This document shows, piece after piece, positions 34,491-42,406 of a stretch of 64,000 bases of DNA. The position numbers were made by a program, and so were the translations under genes. Source of the stretch: Caproicibacterium argilliputei (GTDB lineage: Bacteria; Bacillota; Clostridia; Oscillospirales; Acutalibacteraceae); assembly GCF_029211325.2 (NCBI RefSeq), contig NZ_CP135996.1, positions 2,666,001-2,730,000 of the forward strand, written 5' to 3'. How positions within the stretch are numbered: the stretch's first letter is position 1; every line of letters starts with the position of its first letter. The notes below the pieces were generated by a model. That model made no database searches. It saw only the letters and a list, made by a program, of their open reading frames with translations, and was not told the origin of the DNA.

Positions 34491-36074
34491 TTATTGGTTC
34501 AATATCTTTTTGAGATCGGTTTCCGGGTCGCTTGTAGGCGTGATCTGGAAGTTCTCAACCAGATAATTCAGAACGTTCGGCGAGACGAAAGCGGGAAGCG
34601 TTGGGCCCAGATAAATGTTTTTGATGCCGAGAGAAAGCAGCGTAAGCAGGACCGCCACGGCTTTTTGCTCGTACCAGGAAAGCACTATTGTCAGCGGCAG
34701 CTCGTTGACGCCACACTGGAAAGCTTCCGCCATGGCGAGAGCGACGCGGATGGCGCTGTAAGCGTCGTTGCACTGCCCCATATCCATGATGCGGGGCAGC
34801 CCGCCGATGGTACCGAGATCAATATCGTTAAAGCGGTATTTGCCGCAGCCGAGCGTAAGAATAATACTATCTTTCGGCGATTTCTTTACAAACTCGGTGT
34901 AGTAATTGCGGCCCGGTTTTGCACCGTCGCAGCCGCCAACGAGGAAAAAGTGTTTGATTGCTCCGGATTTAACCGCGTTGACCACTTTGTCAGCCACGGA
35001 GAGCACCGTTCCATGGCTGAACCCGGTTGTCACCTGAGTTCCGCCGTTGATGCCGGTCATGATTTTATCCTCCGGATAGCCACCGAGCTCCAGAGCCTTG
35101 TTGATCACCGGAGCAAAATCTTTGTCGTCTCCGATATGTACCATGTCTGGGTAGGCAACAACTTCGGTGGTAAAGATGCGGTCACGGTAGCTGTCTTTGA
35201 CGGGCATCAGGCAGTTTGTGGTGAACAGCACCGGGGCCGGAATATCCGCAAATTCCTTCTGTTGGTTCTGCCAGGCGGTGCCGAAGTTGCCCTTCAGCTG
35301 CGGGTATGCCTTCAGCTTAGGATAAGCGTGGGTAGGAAGCATTTCCCCATGGGTATAAATATTGACGCCTTTGCCTTTTGTTTGCTCGAGCAGCAGGTAC
35401 AGGTCGTGCAGATCATGTCCGGAAATCACGATGAACGGGCCCTTTTCTATTGTTAGCGGAACCGTTGTGGGCACAGGCGTACCATAGGTTTCGGTGTTGG
35501 CGCGGTCGAGCAGCTCCATACATTTCAGATTGGCCTTGCCTGTTTCCATGACCAGCGGCAGTAAATCATTCATGTCCAAATTGGAGCCGACAGCCAAAAG
35601 GCCTTTATAGAAAAAGCTGTTTACCTTATCGTCGGTGTAGCCGAGCATCAGCGCATGGAACGCATAGGCGGCCATGCCGCGCATTCCGAATAAAATCAGA
35701 GATTTGAGCGATCGGATGTCTTCATTGTCGTTCCATAATTCCTTCATATCGTAATCATTGCCGCAGCCCGACGAACAGCAGGCGCACCCAGGAAGCTTTG
35801 CCTTTTCCGCGTGCACTTCGTCGATCTGACGCCGTATGGCCGTACTGTCAAAACTGACGTTGGTGACCGTGGCAAAAAGCCCTTCAATGATTGCACGGGT
35901 TGCCGCTGCGTCCGGAACATTGTTGTTCGCGGTGCGGGCAAGCCCGATTAATGCGCCGGTCAGCTTATCCTGCAAAAGCGCAGTATCCTGTTTCTTTCCA
36001 CATACTCCTTGAGCGGCGGCGCAGCCTTTGCCGCCTGCCGTCTGTTCACACTGGAAACAAAACATATTCTCCAT
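34491..36074 (-). CDS. hcp: Hydroxylamine reductase / hybrid cluster protein Hcp
   Basis: A 527-residue Hcp. The N-terminal cysteines MFCFQCEQTAGGKGC and GVCGK (C6, C9, C18, C25) bind the 4Fe-4S cluster. Hybrid-cluster ligands are visible in ISGHDLHDL, TNCLMP, VGGCDGAKPGR and LTLGCGKYRF. Hcp reduces NO to N2O or hydroxylamine to ammonia with electrons from a partner such as ferredoxin. ATG 36074 is used because AAAGGAGAAT lies nine bases upstream. Ferredoxin, cupin and Fe-S genes lie directly upstream on the same strand. Confidence 0.96.
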   Translation of the reverse strand: MENMFCFQCEQTAGGKGCAAAQGVCGKKQDTALLQDKLTGALIGLARTANNNVPDAAATRAIIEGLFATVTNVSFDSTAIRRQIDEVHAEKAKLPGCACCSSGCGNDYDMKELWNDNEDIRSLKSLILFGMRGMAAYAFHALMLGYTDDKVNSFFYKGLLAVGSNLDMNDLLPLVMETGKANLKCMELLDRANTETYGTPVPTTVPLTIEKGPFIVISGHDLHDLYLLLEQTKGKGVNIYTHGEMLPTHAYPKLKAYPQLKGNFGTAWQNQQKEFADIPAPVLFTTNCLMPVKDSYRDRIFTTEVVAYPDMVHIGDDKDFAPVINKALELGGYPEDKIMTGINGGTQVTTGFSHGTVLSVADKVVNAVKSGAIKHFFLVGGCDGAKPGRNYYTEFVKKSPKDSIILTLGCGKYRFNDIDLGTIGGLPRIMDMGQCNDAYSAIRVALAMAEAFQCGVNELPLTIVLSWYEQKAVAVLLTLLSLGIKNIYLGPTLPAFVSPNVLNYLVENFQITPTSDPETDLKKILNQ

Positions 36075-36094
36075 AATCGTATTCTCCTTTAAAT

Positions 36095-36283
36095 TTATTC
36101 TTTCGCCTTTATTACGGCAACCGGACAATTCTCAGCGGCCTCCGCAGCAGTATTTTCGCAGTCTTTATCCGGCTGGGCATAGACCTCGGCCTTGCCGTCT
36201 TCGTTCATTCTGAAAACCTCCGGGCAGGTTTCGGCACAAAGCCCGCAGCCTATGCAGCCAGAACGGTCGATTGTTACTTTCAT
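36095..36283 (-). CDS. Ferredoxin (4Fe-4S type)
   Basis: A 62-residue small ferredoxin: DRSGCIGCGLCAETCPEVF gives the C-x2-C-x2-C-x3-C set, and CENTAAEAAENCPVAVI supplies a further cysteine pair as in Thermotoga/Clostridium single-cluster ferredoxins. The ATG at 36283 is favoured by an AAAGG nine bases upstream; an ATG three codons earlier is possible. It sits 20 bases upstream of hcp, so it is the probable electron donor for Hcp. Confidence 0.88.
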   Translation of the reverse strand: MKVTIDRSGCIGCGLCAETCPEVFRMNEDGKAEVYAQPDKDCENTAAEAAENCPVAVIKAKE

Positions 36284-36288
36284 ATTCG

Positions 36289-36645
36289 TCATCCTTTCTG
36301 CCGGTCATTGGGGAATACGACCACAAGAAGCATTTTGAAGGCTTCCTGTGCATAGACCGCGTGCGGCTTTTTTGCCGGCATAATGAGCACTTCACCGGCG
36401 CTCACGATATGCTCTTTGCCGTCGACGGTAAAACGGCCTGTTCCTTCCAACACCGTCACCATGGCGTCGCCGTCAGAGTCATGGGTGCTGATTTCCTCCC
36501 CTTTGTCAAACGCGAAAAGCGTGATGCTGATCGCGTCATTCTGCGCCAGCGTCTTGCTGACCACCTGCCCCGGCAATGTTTTTACCTGTTCCGCCAGATT
36601 CAGTACGGTTTCGTGTTCCATGTTTTTGATAAATATTTCCGACAT
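36289..36645 (-). CDS. Cupin-domain protein
   Basis: A 118-residue single-domain cupin. The first cupin motif appears around STHDSDGDAMVTVLEGTG (about residues 53-70), with the usual second histidine replaced by aspartates, and the second around AGEVLIMPAKKPHAVYA (about 83-99). Such small cupins adjoin Hcp and Crp genes in several Clostridia but have no proven role. It ends 5 bases before the ferredoxin start and belongs to the hcp operon. Confidence 0.82.
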   Translation of the reverse strand: MSEIFIKNMEHETVLNLAEQVKTLPGQVVSKTLAQNDAISITLFAFDKGEEISTHDSDGDAMVTVLEGTGRFTVDGKEHIVSAGEVLIMPAKKPHAVYAQEAFKMLLVVVFPNDRQKG

Positions 36646-36656
36646 AAATCCATCTC

Positions 36657-37361
36657 CTATTCTTCAATTATTTTGCCGTCTGTTGAAATAATAACAACCT
36701 GCCACGGAATCATTTTTCCGCTGTTCACAAGTGCCTGCTTCACAGCATTTTCAATTCCACCGCAGCATGGGACTTCCATCCGGACTACTTTGACGCTCTT
36801 AATATTATTGCTGTTGATGATTTCGGTAAGCTTCTGCGAATAATCACCCTCGTCCAGCTTGGGGCAGCCGATCAAGGTAATATGGTTTTTGATAAATTCC
36901 CGGTGAAAACCTCCATAGGCAAACGCCGTGCAGTCCGCTGCCACCAAAAGATTGGCGCCGTCGAAATAGGGGGCGTTTACCGGCACAAGCTTGATCTGTA
37001 CCGGCCACTGCGTCAGTTCACTTTCAGACGGTTGTGTTTTCTGTTCTTCCACGTGAGAAGCTTCAGGACGTTGGATCGCTTTTGCCATGCTTCCCGGACA
37101 GCCGCTGAAGACAGGGGTTCTATTCTCGTTCATTTGTAATTGCACCTCTTTTTCGTTAAACGCATTCGCCTCGCGCTCTTCAAAAGAAATAGCCCCAGTG
37201 GGACAGACGGGAAGGCAGTCTCCAAGCCCGTCGCAGTAATCTTCACGTAACAACTTTGCCTTGCCTTCGACCATACCGATGGCTCCCTCATGGCAAGCGG
37301 CGGCACACATACCGCAGCCGTTACATTTTTCCGAATCTATGTGAATGATTTTTCTTACCAT
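36657..37361 (-). CDS. Two-[4Fe-4S] ferredoxin-like protein with a thiol-rich C-terminal domain
   Basis: A 234-residue protein. Residues about 9-55 hold two cluster motifs (CNGCGMCAAACHEG and DGLGDCLPVCPTG). The C-terminal domain carries conserved cysteines in VAADCTAFAYGGF, ITLIGCPKLDEG and VPCCGGIENAV, a pattern seen in ferredoxin proteins next to hcp. Function is unknown; electron transfer or metal handling in the Hcp pathway is inferred. ATG 37361 follows AAGGAGG. It is the first gene of the minus-strand operon running through cupin, ferredoxin, hcp and hemerythrin, and is divergent from a Crp/Fnr gene. Confidence 0.85.
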   Translation of the reverse strand: MVRKIIHIDSEKCNGCGMCAAACHEGAIGMVEGKAKLLREDYCDGLGDCLPVCPTGAISFEEREANAFNEKEVQLQMNENRTPVFSGCPGSMAKAIQRPEASHVEEQKTQPSESELTQWPVQIKLVPVNAPYFDGANLLVAADCTAFAYGGFHREFIKNHITLIGCPKLDEGDYSQKLTEIINSNNIKSVKVVRMEVPCCGGIENAVKQALVNSGKMIPWQVVIISTDGKIIEE

Positions 37362-37374
37362 TTTAGACGCCTCC

Positions 37375-37433
37375 TTGACTTTGTGATGCCATTGTACTAT
37401 GATGAAGACAATAAGTCCGTTGTATTTACAACG
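37375..37433 (+). promoter_or_regulatory. Crp/Fnr gene promoter with a downstream palindrome
   Basis: TTGACT (37375-37380), 17-base spacer, TATGAT (37398-37403). A perfect palindrome CGTTGTA-TT-TACAACG (37418-37433) lies just after the start-point region and between the two divergent operons, as expected for an autorepressor site. Confidence 0.78.
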
Positions 37434-37445
37434 AATGGAGGGCAC

Positions 37446-38105
37446 ATGGAAAATAAATTTGAAATTCTAAAACGATCCGCACTCTTTTGCGGAATTGAAG
37501 AAAAGAATATAGAATCCATGCTGAAGTGCCTATCCGCGCGGGAGGCTGAATACAAAAAAGACGCCTTTATTCTGTCGGCAGGAGACGTTCCGACAGAAGT
37601 AGGCATCGTTTTGAGCGGTAGTGTAAATATTATCAATGAGGATTATTGGGGCAACCGGACAATCATTTCAAAGATATCCGGCGGCGAGTTGTTTGCCGAA
37701 TCATTTTCATGCTCTGATACGGATAAGCTGCCTGTAAGTGTCGTGACTTCCGAGAAGACGGAGGTTTTATTTATTGATTACAAGCGTATTATAACCACCT
37801 GCACATCGGCCTGCGTTTTTCATACTGCATTGATCAATAATATGATGCGGATATTGGCAAACAGAAATATCTTGCTCACACAAAAGATGGAGTATACAGC
37901 AAACCGTACAACGCGGGAAAAGCTGCTGTCCTATTTGTCTGCTCAGGCGATCGCGGCAAAGAGCAGTGCATTTGCGATTCCATTTAACCGGCAGGAGTTG
38001 GCCGATTATCTCTGCGTTGATCGCAGCGCTATGTCGAACGAGCTTTGCAAGCTTCGGGATGATGGAATGTTGTCATTCCGCAAAAATCAATTTAAATTGC
38101 TATAA
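37446..38105 (+). CDS. Crp/Fnr-family regulator 2 (HcpR-like by context)
   Basis: A 219-residue regulator with an N-terminal effector barrel (SALFCGIEEKNIESMLKCL to about residue 115) and a C-terminal winged HTH (FNRQELADYLCVDRSAMSNEL, about 178-198). No FNR-type cysteine quartet is present; some clostridial regulators of this kind bind haem and sense NO. Divergence from the hcp operon makes it the likely nitrosative-stress regulator of that operon. ATG 37446 follows a GGAGGG RBS. It is followed 11 bases later by an HD-domain gene. Confidence 0.88.
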   Translation: MENKFEILKRSALFCGIEEKNIESMLKCLSAREAEYKKDAFILSAGDVPTEVGIVLSGSVNIINEDYWGNRTIISKISGGELFAESFSCSDTDKLPVSVVTSEKTEVLFIDYKRIITTCTSACVFHTALINNMMRILANRNILLTQKMEYTANRTTREKLLSYLSAQAIAAKSSAFAIPFNRQELADYLCVDRSAMSNELCKLRDDGMLSFRKNQFKLL

Positions 38106-38116
38106 GGAGAATGGTT

Positions 38117-38605
38117 ATGAAAGAAACGAATAGACTAATTATGGATATGATCGATTACTATACCGGCGATCCAAAACGCATCCAGCATTTCATCAAAGTC
38201 CACAGCTTTGCAAAACTTATCGGTACGCTTGAAAAGCTGGATGAAAACACCTTATTTATTCTTGAAACCGCCGCTATTGTCCACGACATCGGCATTAAGC
38301 TGTGTGAGGAGAAATACGGCGACTGTAATGGTAAGCTGCAGGAAACTGAGGGTCCTGCAATTGCGAAAGATATGCTCGAACGCCTTGGCTATGACGCTGC
38401 AGTAATCGAGCGGGTATGCTATTTGGTTGGGCATCATCACACTTATTCCAATATTGACAGCATGGATTACCAAATCCTTGTTGAGTCGGATTTTTTGGTC
38501 AACCTTTTCGAAGGCAATGAGTCAAAGGCTGCGTGCGAGTCGGCCTTAAATCACATTTTTCGGACTAAAAGTGGGTCGGCTATATGTAAGAAGATGTTTG
38601 CATAA
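38117..38605 (+). CDS. HD-domain hydrolase
   Basis: A 162-residue HD-superfamily metal-dependent phosphohydrolase: H in FIKVHSFAKLIG (about 26), HD in AAIVHDIGIKLCEE (about 56-57), and HH in LVGHHHTYSNID (about 105-107) with D in ILVESDFLVNL. Such stand-alone HD proteins hydrolyse nucleotides or phosphomonoesters; the substrate is unknown. AAGGAG lies seven bases before ATG 38117. It is cotranscribed with the Crp/Fnr gene. Confidence 0.85.
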   Translation: MKETNRLIMDMIDYYTGDPKRIQHFIKVHSFAKLIGTLEKLDENTLFILETAAIVHDIGIKLCEEKYGDCNGKLQETEGPAIAKDMLERLGYDAAVIERVCYLVGHHHTYSNIDSMDYQILVESDFLVNLFEGNESKAACESALNHIFRTKSGSAICKKMFA

Positions 38606-38772
38606 GAATCCTGAAAATCACAAAGCACATAAATTTATTCAGTTAAGCAACGAAGCAATTAAGCAAAAAGTGCAGTTTTAACCGATGGTCTGACCTTGTT
38701 TAAAAGAATATAAGGATACCTTATCCTCACTCAGCAAAATAGCTCTAGCAAAAATTTTGTTCGCTGCAACAG

Positions 38773-38841
38773 CCACTGTCAGTACGTTCTCACTCCTATA
38801 TCCATCCTGTACAATAATCGGTGGAGGTGAACTGACAGTGG
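38773..38841 (+). promoter_or_regulatory. Promoter of the XRE gene flanked by an 11-bp inverted repeat
   Basis: CCACTGTCAGT (38773-38783) and ACTGACAGTGG (38831-38841) are perfect inverted copies flanking a TTCTCA (38787-38792), 17-base, TACAAT (38810-38815) promoter. The right copy covers the GTG start. Either two operator copies or an RNA hairpin hiding the RBS would give feedback control. Confidence 0.7.
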
Positions 38842-39161
38842 AGAAATCAATGAACATATTAGGCCAGATCGTCAAAGACGCGCGGCAATCCGCAGGACTG
38901 ACACAGGACGAGCTTGCGGAACAGTCGGGAATTACAACCCGGTACATCATGGCCATTGAAAACGAAAACAGACAGCCGAGCATGAAGGTGCTGTTTAAAC
39001 TGATCCGGGCTTTAAAAATTTCTGCGGATACAATCTTTTATCCGGAAATCCAACATACAGACAAGAAAAAAGAACACCTTATCCACATGATCCAGTTGTG
39101 CGACGAACGGGAAACCAATGTAGCAACCGCGACCATCCGCGCGCTGCTGGATTCCAGATAA
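38838..39161 (+). CDS. XRE-family regulator of the element
   Basis: A 107-residue protein with an XRE helix-turn-helix (residues about 9-65: LGQIVKDARQSAGLTQDEL, SGITTRYIMAIENENRQPS) and a C-terminal helix. The start is GTG at 38838, seven bases behind GGAGGTGA. It is the only plus-strand gene at the head of the transfer region and is a good candidate for the master repressor of conjugation, as in related elements; this is inference. Confidence 0.85.
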   Translation: MEKSMNILGQIVKDARQSAGLTQDELAEQSGITTRYIMAIENENRQPSMKVLFKLIRALKISADTIFYPEIQHTDKKKEHLIHMIQLCDERETNVATATIRALLDSR

Positions 39162-39334
39162 CTGGGAGATACTTTTTTTTTCGGAGGTTGGCTTTTTTTC
39201 TGAAAGTATCAGCTTGTTTTTTCTCTGTTGATAAATTTCTGATAGAGTGAGTCCTTCCCTGCATGGTTCATCATGAGCCATGCCATAGACCAAGGGAAAC
39301 ACACACTTGCCCCTTGGCGGCCCGATTTCTTTTT

Positions 39335-39592
39335 TCACAGCTTCAGCGTGTAGAGCAGGCTGCTTTTGCCGCCGTTTTCACGCCACCGCTGCTCCTTGAA
39401 AAGATGGCCGGTCTTTTCAAGGTCGGCGATAGCGCGTTTGACGGTACTGCGTGAGAGCTTCAGTTCTTTGGCGATGGTGCCGATGGCCGGGTAGCATCTC
39501 CCATCCCGGTCTGCCCGATCCCGAAGGTACATATAAACGGTTTTGGCCCGGTGCGGCAGATCTTCCGCATAGATAGATGTAAAATAACCCAC
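39335..39592 (-). CDS. Winged-helix protein (replication-initiator-like HTH)
   Basis: An 85-residue protein with an HTH_36-like pattern: RAKTVYMYLRDRADRDGRCYP, then IGTIAKELKLSRSTVKRAIADLEKTG. This domain is used by replication initiators and element regulators in Firmicutes. It ends close to the plus-strand XRE gene and lies 12 bases downstream of the coupling-protein gene. Role is probably transfer or replication control. Confidence 0.78.
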   Translation of the reverse strand: MGYFTSIYAEDLPHRAKTVYMYLRDRADRDGRCYPAIGTIAKELKLSRSTVKRAIADLEKTGHLFKEQRWRENGGKSSLLYTLKL

Positions 39593-39603
39593 AGCGCCGC
39601 CCC

Positions 39604-41415
39604 CTAATCCGTCCGCAGCGCAGGCATCTGCTCTGGCGGTTCCGGCGCGGGCGTATGAGCAATTCCTCCGGTCGCGGCGTCAGGAGGTTCGGGGGATTCG
39701 TCATAGTCGTCTTCGTAGGCACAATTCTGCCTTAGGATTTCCTGCTCCAGCTCGAAGCGGTCGGCGTAGGACACCTTGCGGGTGGCCCGTTCATCTACTT
39801 CATATGTTTTGTCAAATGTAATGCCCCATTTGAGAAACAGCGGCAGTTTGGTGCGCATGGGGCAGCAGCCAGTCTTTGCAAGAATAAAGTTTCCCTTGGG
39901 AAGCGTTTTCAGTTCGTCCGGTGTCATGAGCGGCCTTTGGATCATCTGCAAACTCTGGCTCGGATCGTTTTTCCCCCGGCTGATGGAGCCAGACATGACA
40001 GTCTGGTTGCCGAGGGCCTTGGAGAGTATCTCCGCGCTTTCGGAGTTGGGCGCAAAGCCGCCGAACAGAATATCCTGACAGTTATCAGAAATGATGGCGG
40101 AACCTTCTCTGCCGTAATTCTTTTCAAGTTGCGCGAAGGACTGGATAATCGGTACCATGCTGATACGGCGGGAACGGCCTGCGGAGAACATCATTTCCAT
40201 TGACTGGATTTTGGGGATGGTGCCGATCTCGTCGGCGAAAATCATCACGCGATTCGGCAGCTTACCGCCGCATTCATCGGCAACGGTCAGCATCTCGCGG
40301 TAAAGCTGCTGTAAAAATAGCGACACCATAAAATATTTTGTGTTATCTTCCTCCGGAAGGACGATGAAGATTGCCGACTTCTCCCGGCAAAAGGTTTCCG
40401 TGTCCAATGTGCTGTCAAAACACAGAATTTGCTCCATTTCGGAATCCAGAAAGGCGTTGAGCCGTGACATGGCGGTGGAAAGCACAGAGGCCATCGCTTG
40501 GTCTGCCGTGTTCAGCGCAGCCCCCGCGAACCATTTAGCCTTGTGGTCGGGCGGCAGCTTATCCATCAGCAATTGAAACAGGCTTTTGTTCTTCACCGGC
40601 GAGGGTGCCAGCAGATCCTGTATCAGCTTGAACACCGAAATGATATGGCGCTTTTCCGGGGAGCAGTATTCCGCGATCAATAAAATCACCGAAGTCAGAA
40701 GGCCCTCGGCGGCATCGTAAAAGAAGGCGTTCTGCCCGTAGTTCGCCGAGTCCTCGCCGCTGCTGGTGATGATGGTCTTGGCTGTGATCTTGGCGTATTT
40801 TTCAGCCTTGGCCTTAAAGGACAGATTTTCCGGATTCTCTTTGTAAGCATCCATATATTTGTTGACAAGATGCAGAATGTTGTCACCGTCCGAGCGTGTC
40901 GGATTGCGGAGATCCAATACGGAAATATTGTAACCGTAGCATTCTTTGGCGATGCCCCCATAGTTCCGAAACAGGTCGCCCTTGGTATCGGTGCAGAGAA
41001 AACTCATCCCGGACGCGCAGGCGTATTCGATATTCGGATAGAGAAAATGCGCGGTTTTACCGACACCGGCGGCCCCGATCATCAAGCAGTGGATGTCCCC
41101 GATATCCACCAGCGCGGTGACGGAGCCGCCTTTCTTTTTGTAACCGACAATCAGTCCCTGCGGAAGCTGCTCCGCAGACGAATTGGGTCCAGCATCATGC
41201 TGCCGCCATTTTTCCGGCTCAAATGGGACGCGGGTATAGGTCTGCCGGATTTCCTTTTCGGTGGCGAACCGCGCCGTTCCGTGCTGACCGTCGCCAACCG
41301 TTTTGGATTTGATTCCGTTGAGGGTATAGTAGTGCGCCAGTAGAGAGATGAACCCAATGACGGCGAACATCCCAATCCCAACCACAAGCAATGTAATAAT
41401 TTGCGATGACTGCAT
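39604..41415 (-). CDS. VirD4/TraG-family type IV coupling ATPase
   Basis: A 603-residue coupling protein that links the relaxase-DNA complex to the mating channel at the membrane. Two N-terminal hydrophobic segments are followed by GQHGTARFATEKEI, Walker A MIGAAGVGKTAHFLYP (about residue 130), FLCTDTKGDLFRNYG, Walker B RVMIFADEIGTIP (about 387) and FGGFAPNSESAEILSKALG. The ATG at 41415 follows GGAGGTG; an ATG five codons earlier overlaps the RBS. The gene is the downstream-most transfer gene of the minus-strand operon. Confidence 0.94.
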   Translation of the reverse strand: MQSSQIITLLVVGIGMFAVIGFISLLAHYYTLNGIKSKTVGDGQHGTARFATEKEIRQTYTRVPFEPEKWRQHDAGPNSSAEQLPQGLIVGYKKKGGSVTALVDIGDIHCLMIGAAGVGKTAHFLYPNIEYACASGMSFLCTDTKGDLFRNYGGIAKECYGYNISVLDLRNPTRSDGDNILHLVNKYMDAYKENPENLSFKAKAEKYAKITAKTIITSSGEDSANYGQNAFFYDAAEGLLTSVILLIAEYCSPEKRHIISVFKLIQDLLAPSPVKNKSLFQLLMDKLPPDHKAKWFAGAALNTADQAMASVLSTAMSRLNAFLDSEMEQILCFDSTLDTETFCREKSAIFIVLPEEDNTKYFMVSLFLQQLYREMLTVADECGGKLPNRVMIFADEIGTIPKIQSMEMMFSAGRSRRISMVPIIQSFAQLEKNYGREGSAIISDNCQDILFGGFAPNSESAEILSKALGNQTVMSGSISRGKNDPSQSLQMIQRPLMTPDELKTLPKGNFILAKTGCCPMRTKLPLFLKWGITFDKTYEVDERATRKVSYADRFELEQEILRQNCAYEDDYDESPEPPDAATGGIAHTPAPEPPEQMPALRTD

Positions 41416-41432
41416 AATTTCCACCTCCATTT

Positions 41433-42392
41433 TTACATCGTCATTTTCATTCCGCAGTGCTGTTTTTCGGCCTCCAGTTCCTCGGCGGGAAGCGGATTCA
41501 CACCATGCCGCGCCTTAAGATCCTCGTTCCAATCCTTGTATTGCGATTGCAGCACGGATACATCGGAATATCTGTGTTCCTGTAAAATCTCTTCGAGGCG
41601 CTCCGTCGCCTTGATCCCCGCCTCGTCGTGATCCAGGCAAAGGAACACCCTCCGGATATTCAAATTTTCTTGCAGCTGCTCCAGAAGAGCGTGTTCCGCG
41701 ACGCCGCAGAGAGAAACATAACTCTGCCGCTTCCAGTCCTGCGGATAGAGCGTAAGAAAAGAAAGCAGATCAATGGGCGCTTCAAACACATAGATACTGT
41801 CGCCGGTTCCGGTGTAATGAAAGCTGAACCGGGGATCACAGCCCTCCACATTGCCCTTGTAGCTTTTGCCTCCGGTGTAGGTACCGCGTTTATGGGCATG
41901 GCGGGGAATACCATTTCCATCCACCCCGACAAACACGGCATTGTGATATTCCTTGTCCTCATAAAGCAGCTTTGCTTTTGCAAAACAGGCTACCACATTC
42001 CGGTCAATAAACCGCTGCTTTATGAGATAAGCAAACACGCGGCGCATATTGGGATTGGGCGGCGGTAAGCTGAACGGCTTTTTTGGCTCCGGCTCTCTAT
42101 TCCCGCCGCTCTGCCGGTATTCAATTTTTTGTTCACCGCCGAGAAGAAGCGTAACAGCTTTCGGAAAGGACAGGTGATAAAGTCTGCGCACCAAATCAAT
42201 GGCATGGCTGCCTTCCTCCGAAGCATGGTCGAACCACTGATTGCCCCGGATTGTGATGCTGTGATCCGACGCCAGCCGTTTGTCCCGACCGGAGGGCAGG
42301 AGCTTCTCTCCCTGCCGCTGCAGAAAGTCAACCAGATCCACCGAATTGGCCCTTTGTTTTTCTCCTTCTGTAAAATGCACATAGCCTGACAT
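41433..42392 (-). CDS. Toprim/DUF3991 DNA-transfer protein
   Basis: A 319-residue protein with an N-terminal DUF3991-like zinc-finger-less primase domain (about 10-90, IRGNQWFDHASEEGSHAIDLV) and a C-terminal Toprim domain (VFEAPIDLLSFL, then RVFLCLDHDEAGIKATERL with DxD acids, about 190-270). These proteins sit beside relaxase genes in Tn1549-like elements and may act as primase-like or topoisomerase-like helpers of strand transfer. ATG 42392 follows GGAGG. It ends 18 bases before the coupling protein start. Confidence 0.85.
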   Translation of the reverse strand: MSGYVHFTEGEKQRANSVDLVDFLQRQGEKLLPSGRDKRLASDHSITIRGNQWFDHASEEGSHAIDLVRRLYHLSFPKAVTLLLGGEQKIEYRQSGGNREPEPKKPFSLPPPNPNMRRVFAYLIKQRFIDRNVVACFAKAKLLYEDKEYHNAVFVGVDGNGIPRHAHKRGTYTGGKSYKGNVEGCDPRFSFHYTGTGDSIYVFEAPIDLLSFLTLYPQDWKRQSYVSLCGVAEHALLEQLQENLNIRRVFLCLDHDEAGIKATERLEEILQEHRYSDVSVLQSQYKDWNEDLKARHGVNPLPAEELEAEKQHCGMKMTM

Positions 42393-42406
42393 GGCAAAAC
42401 CTCCAA

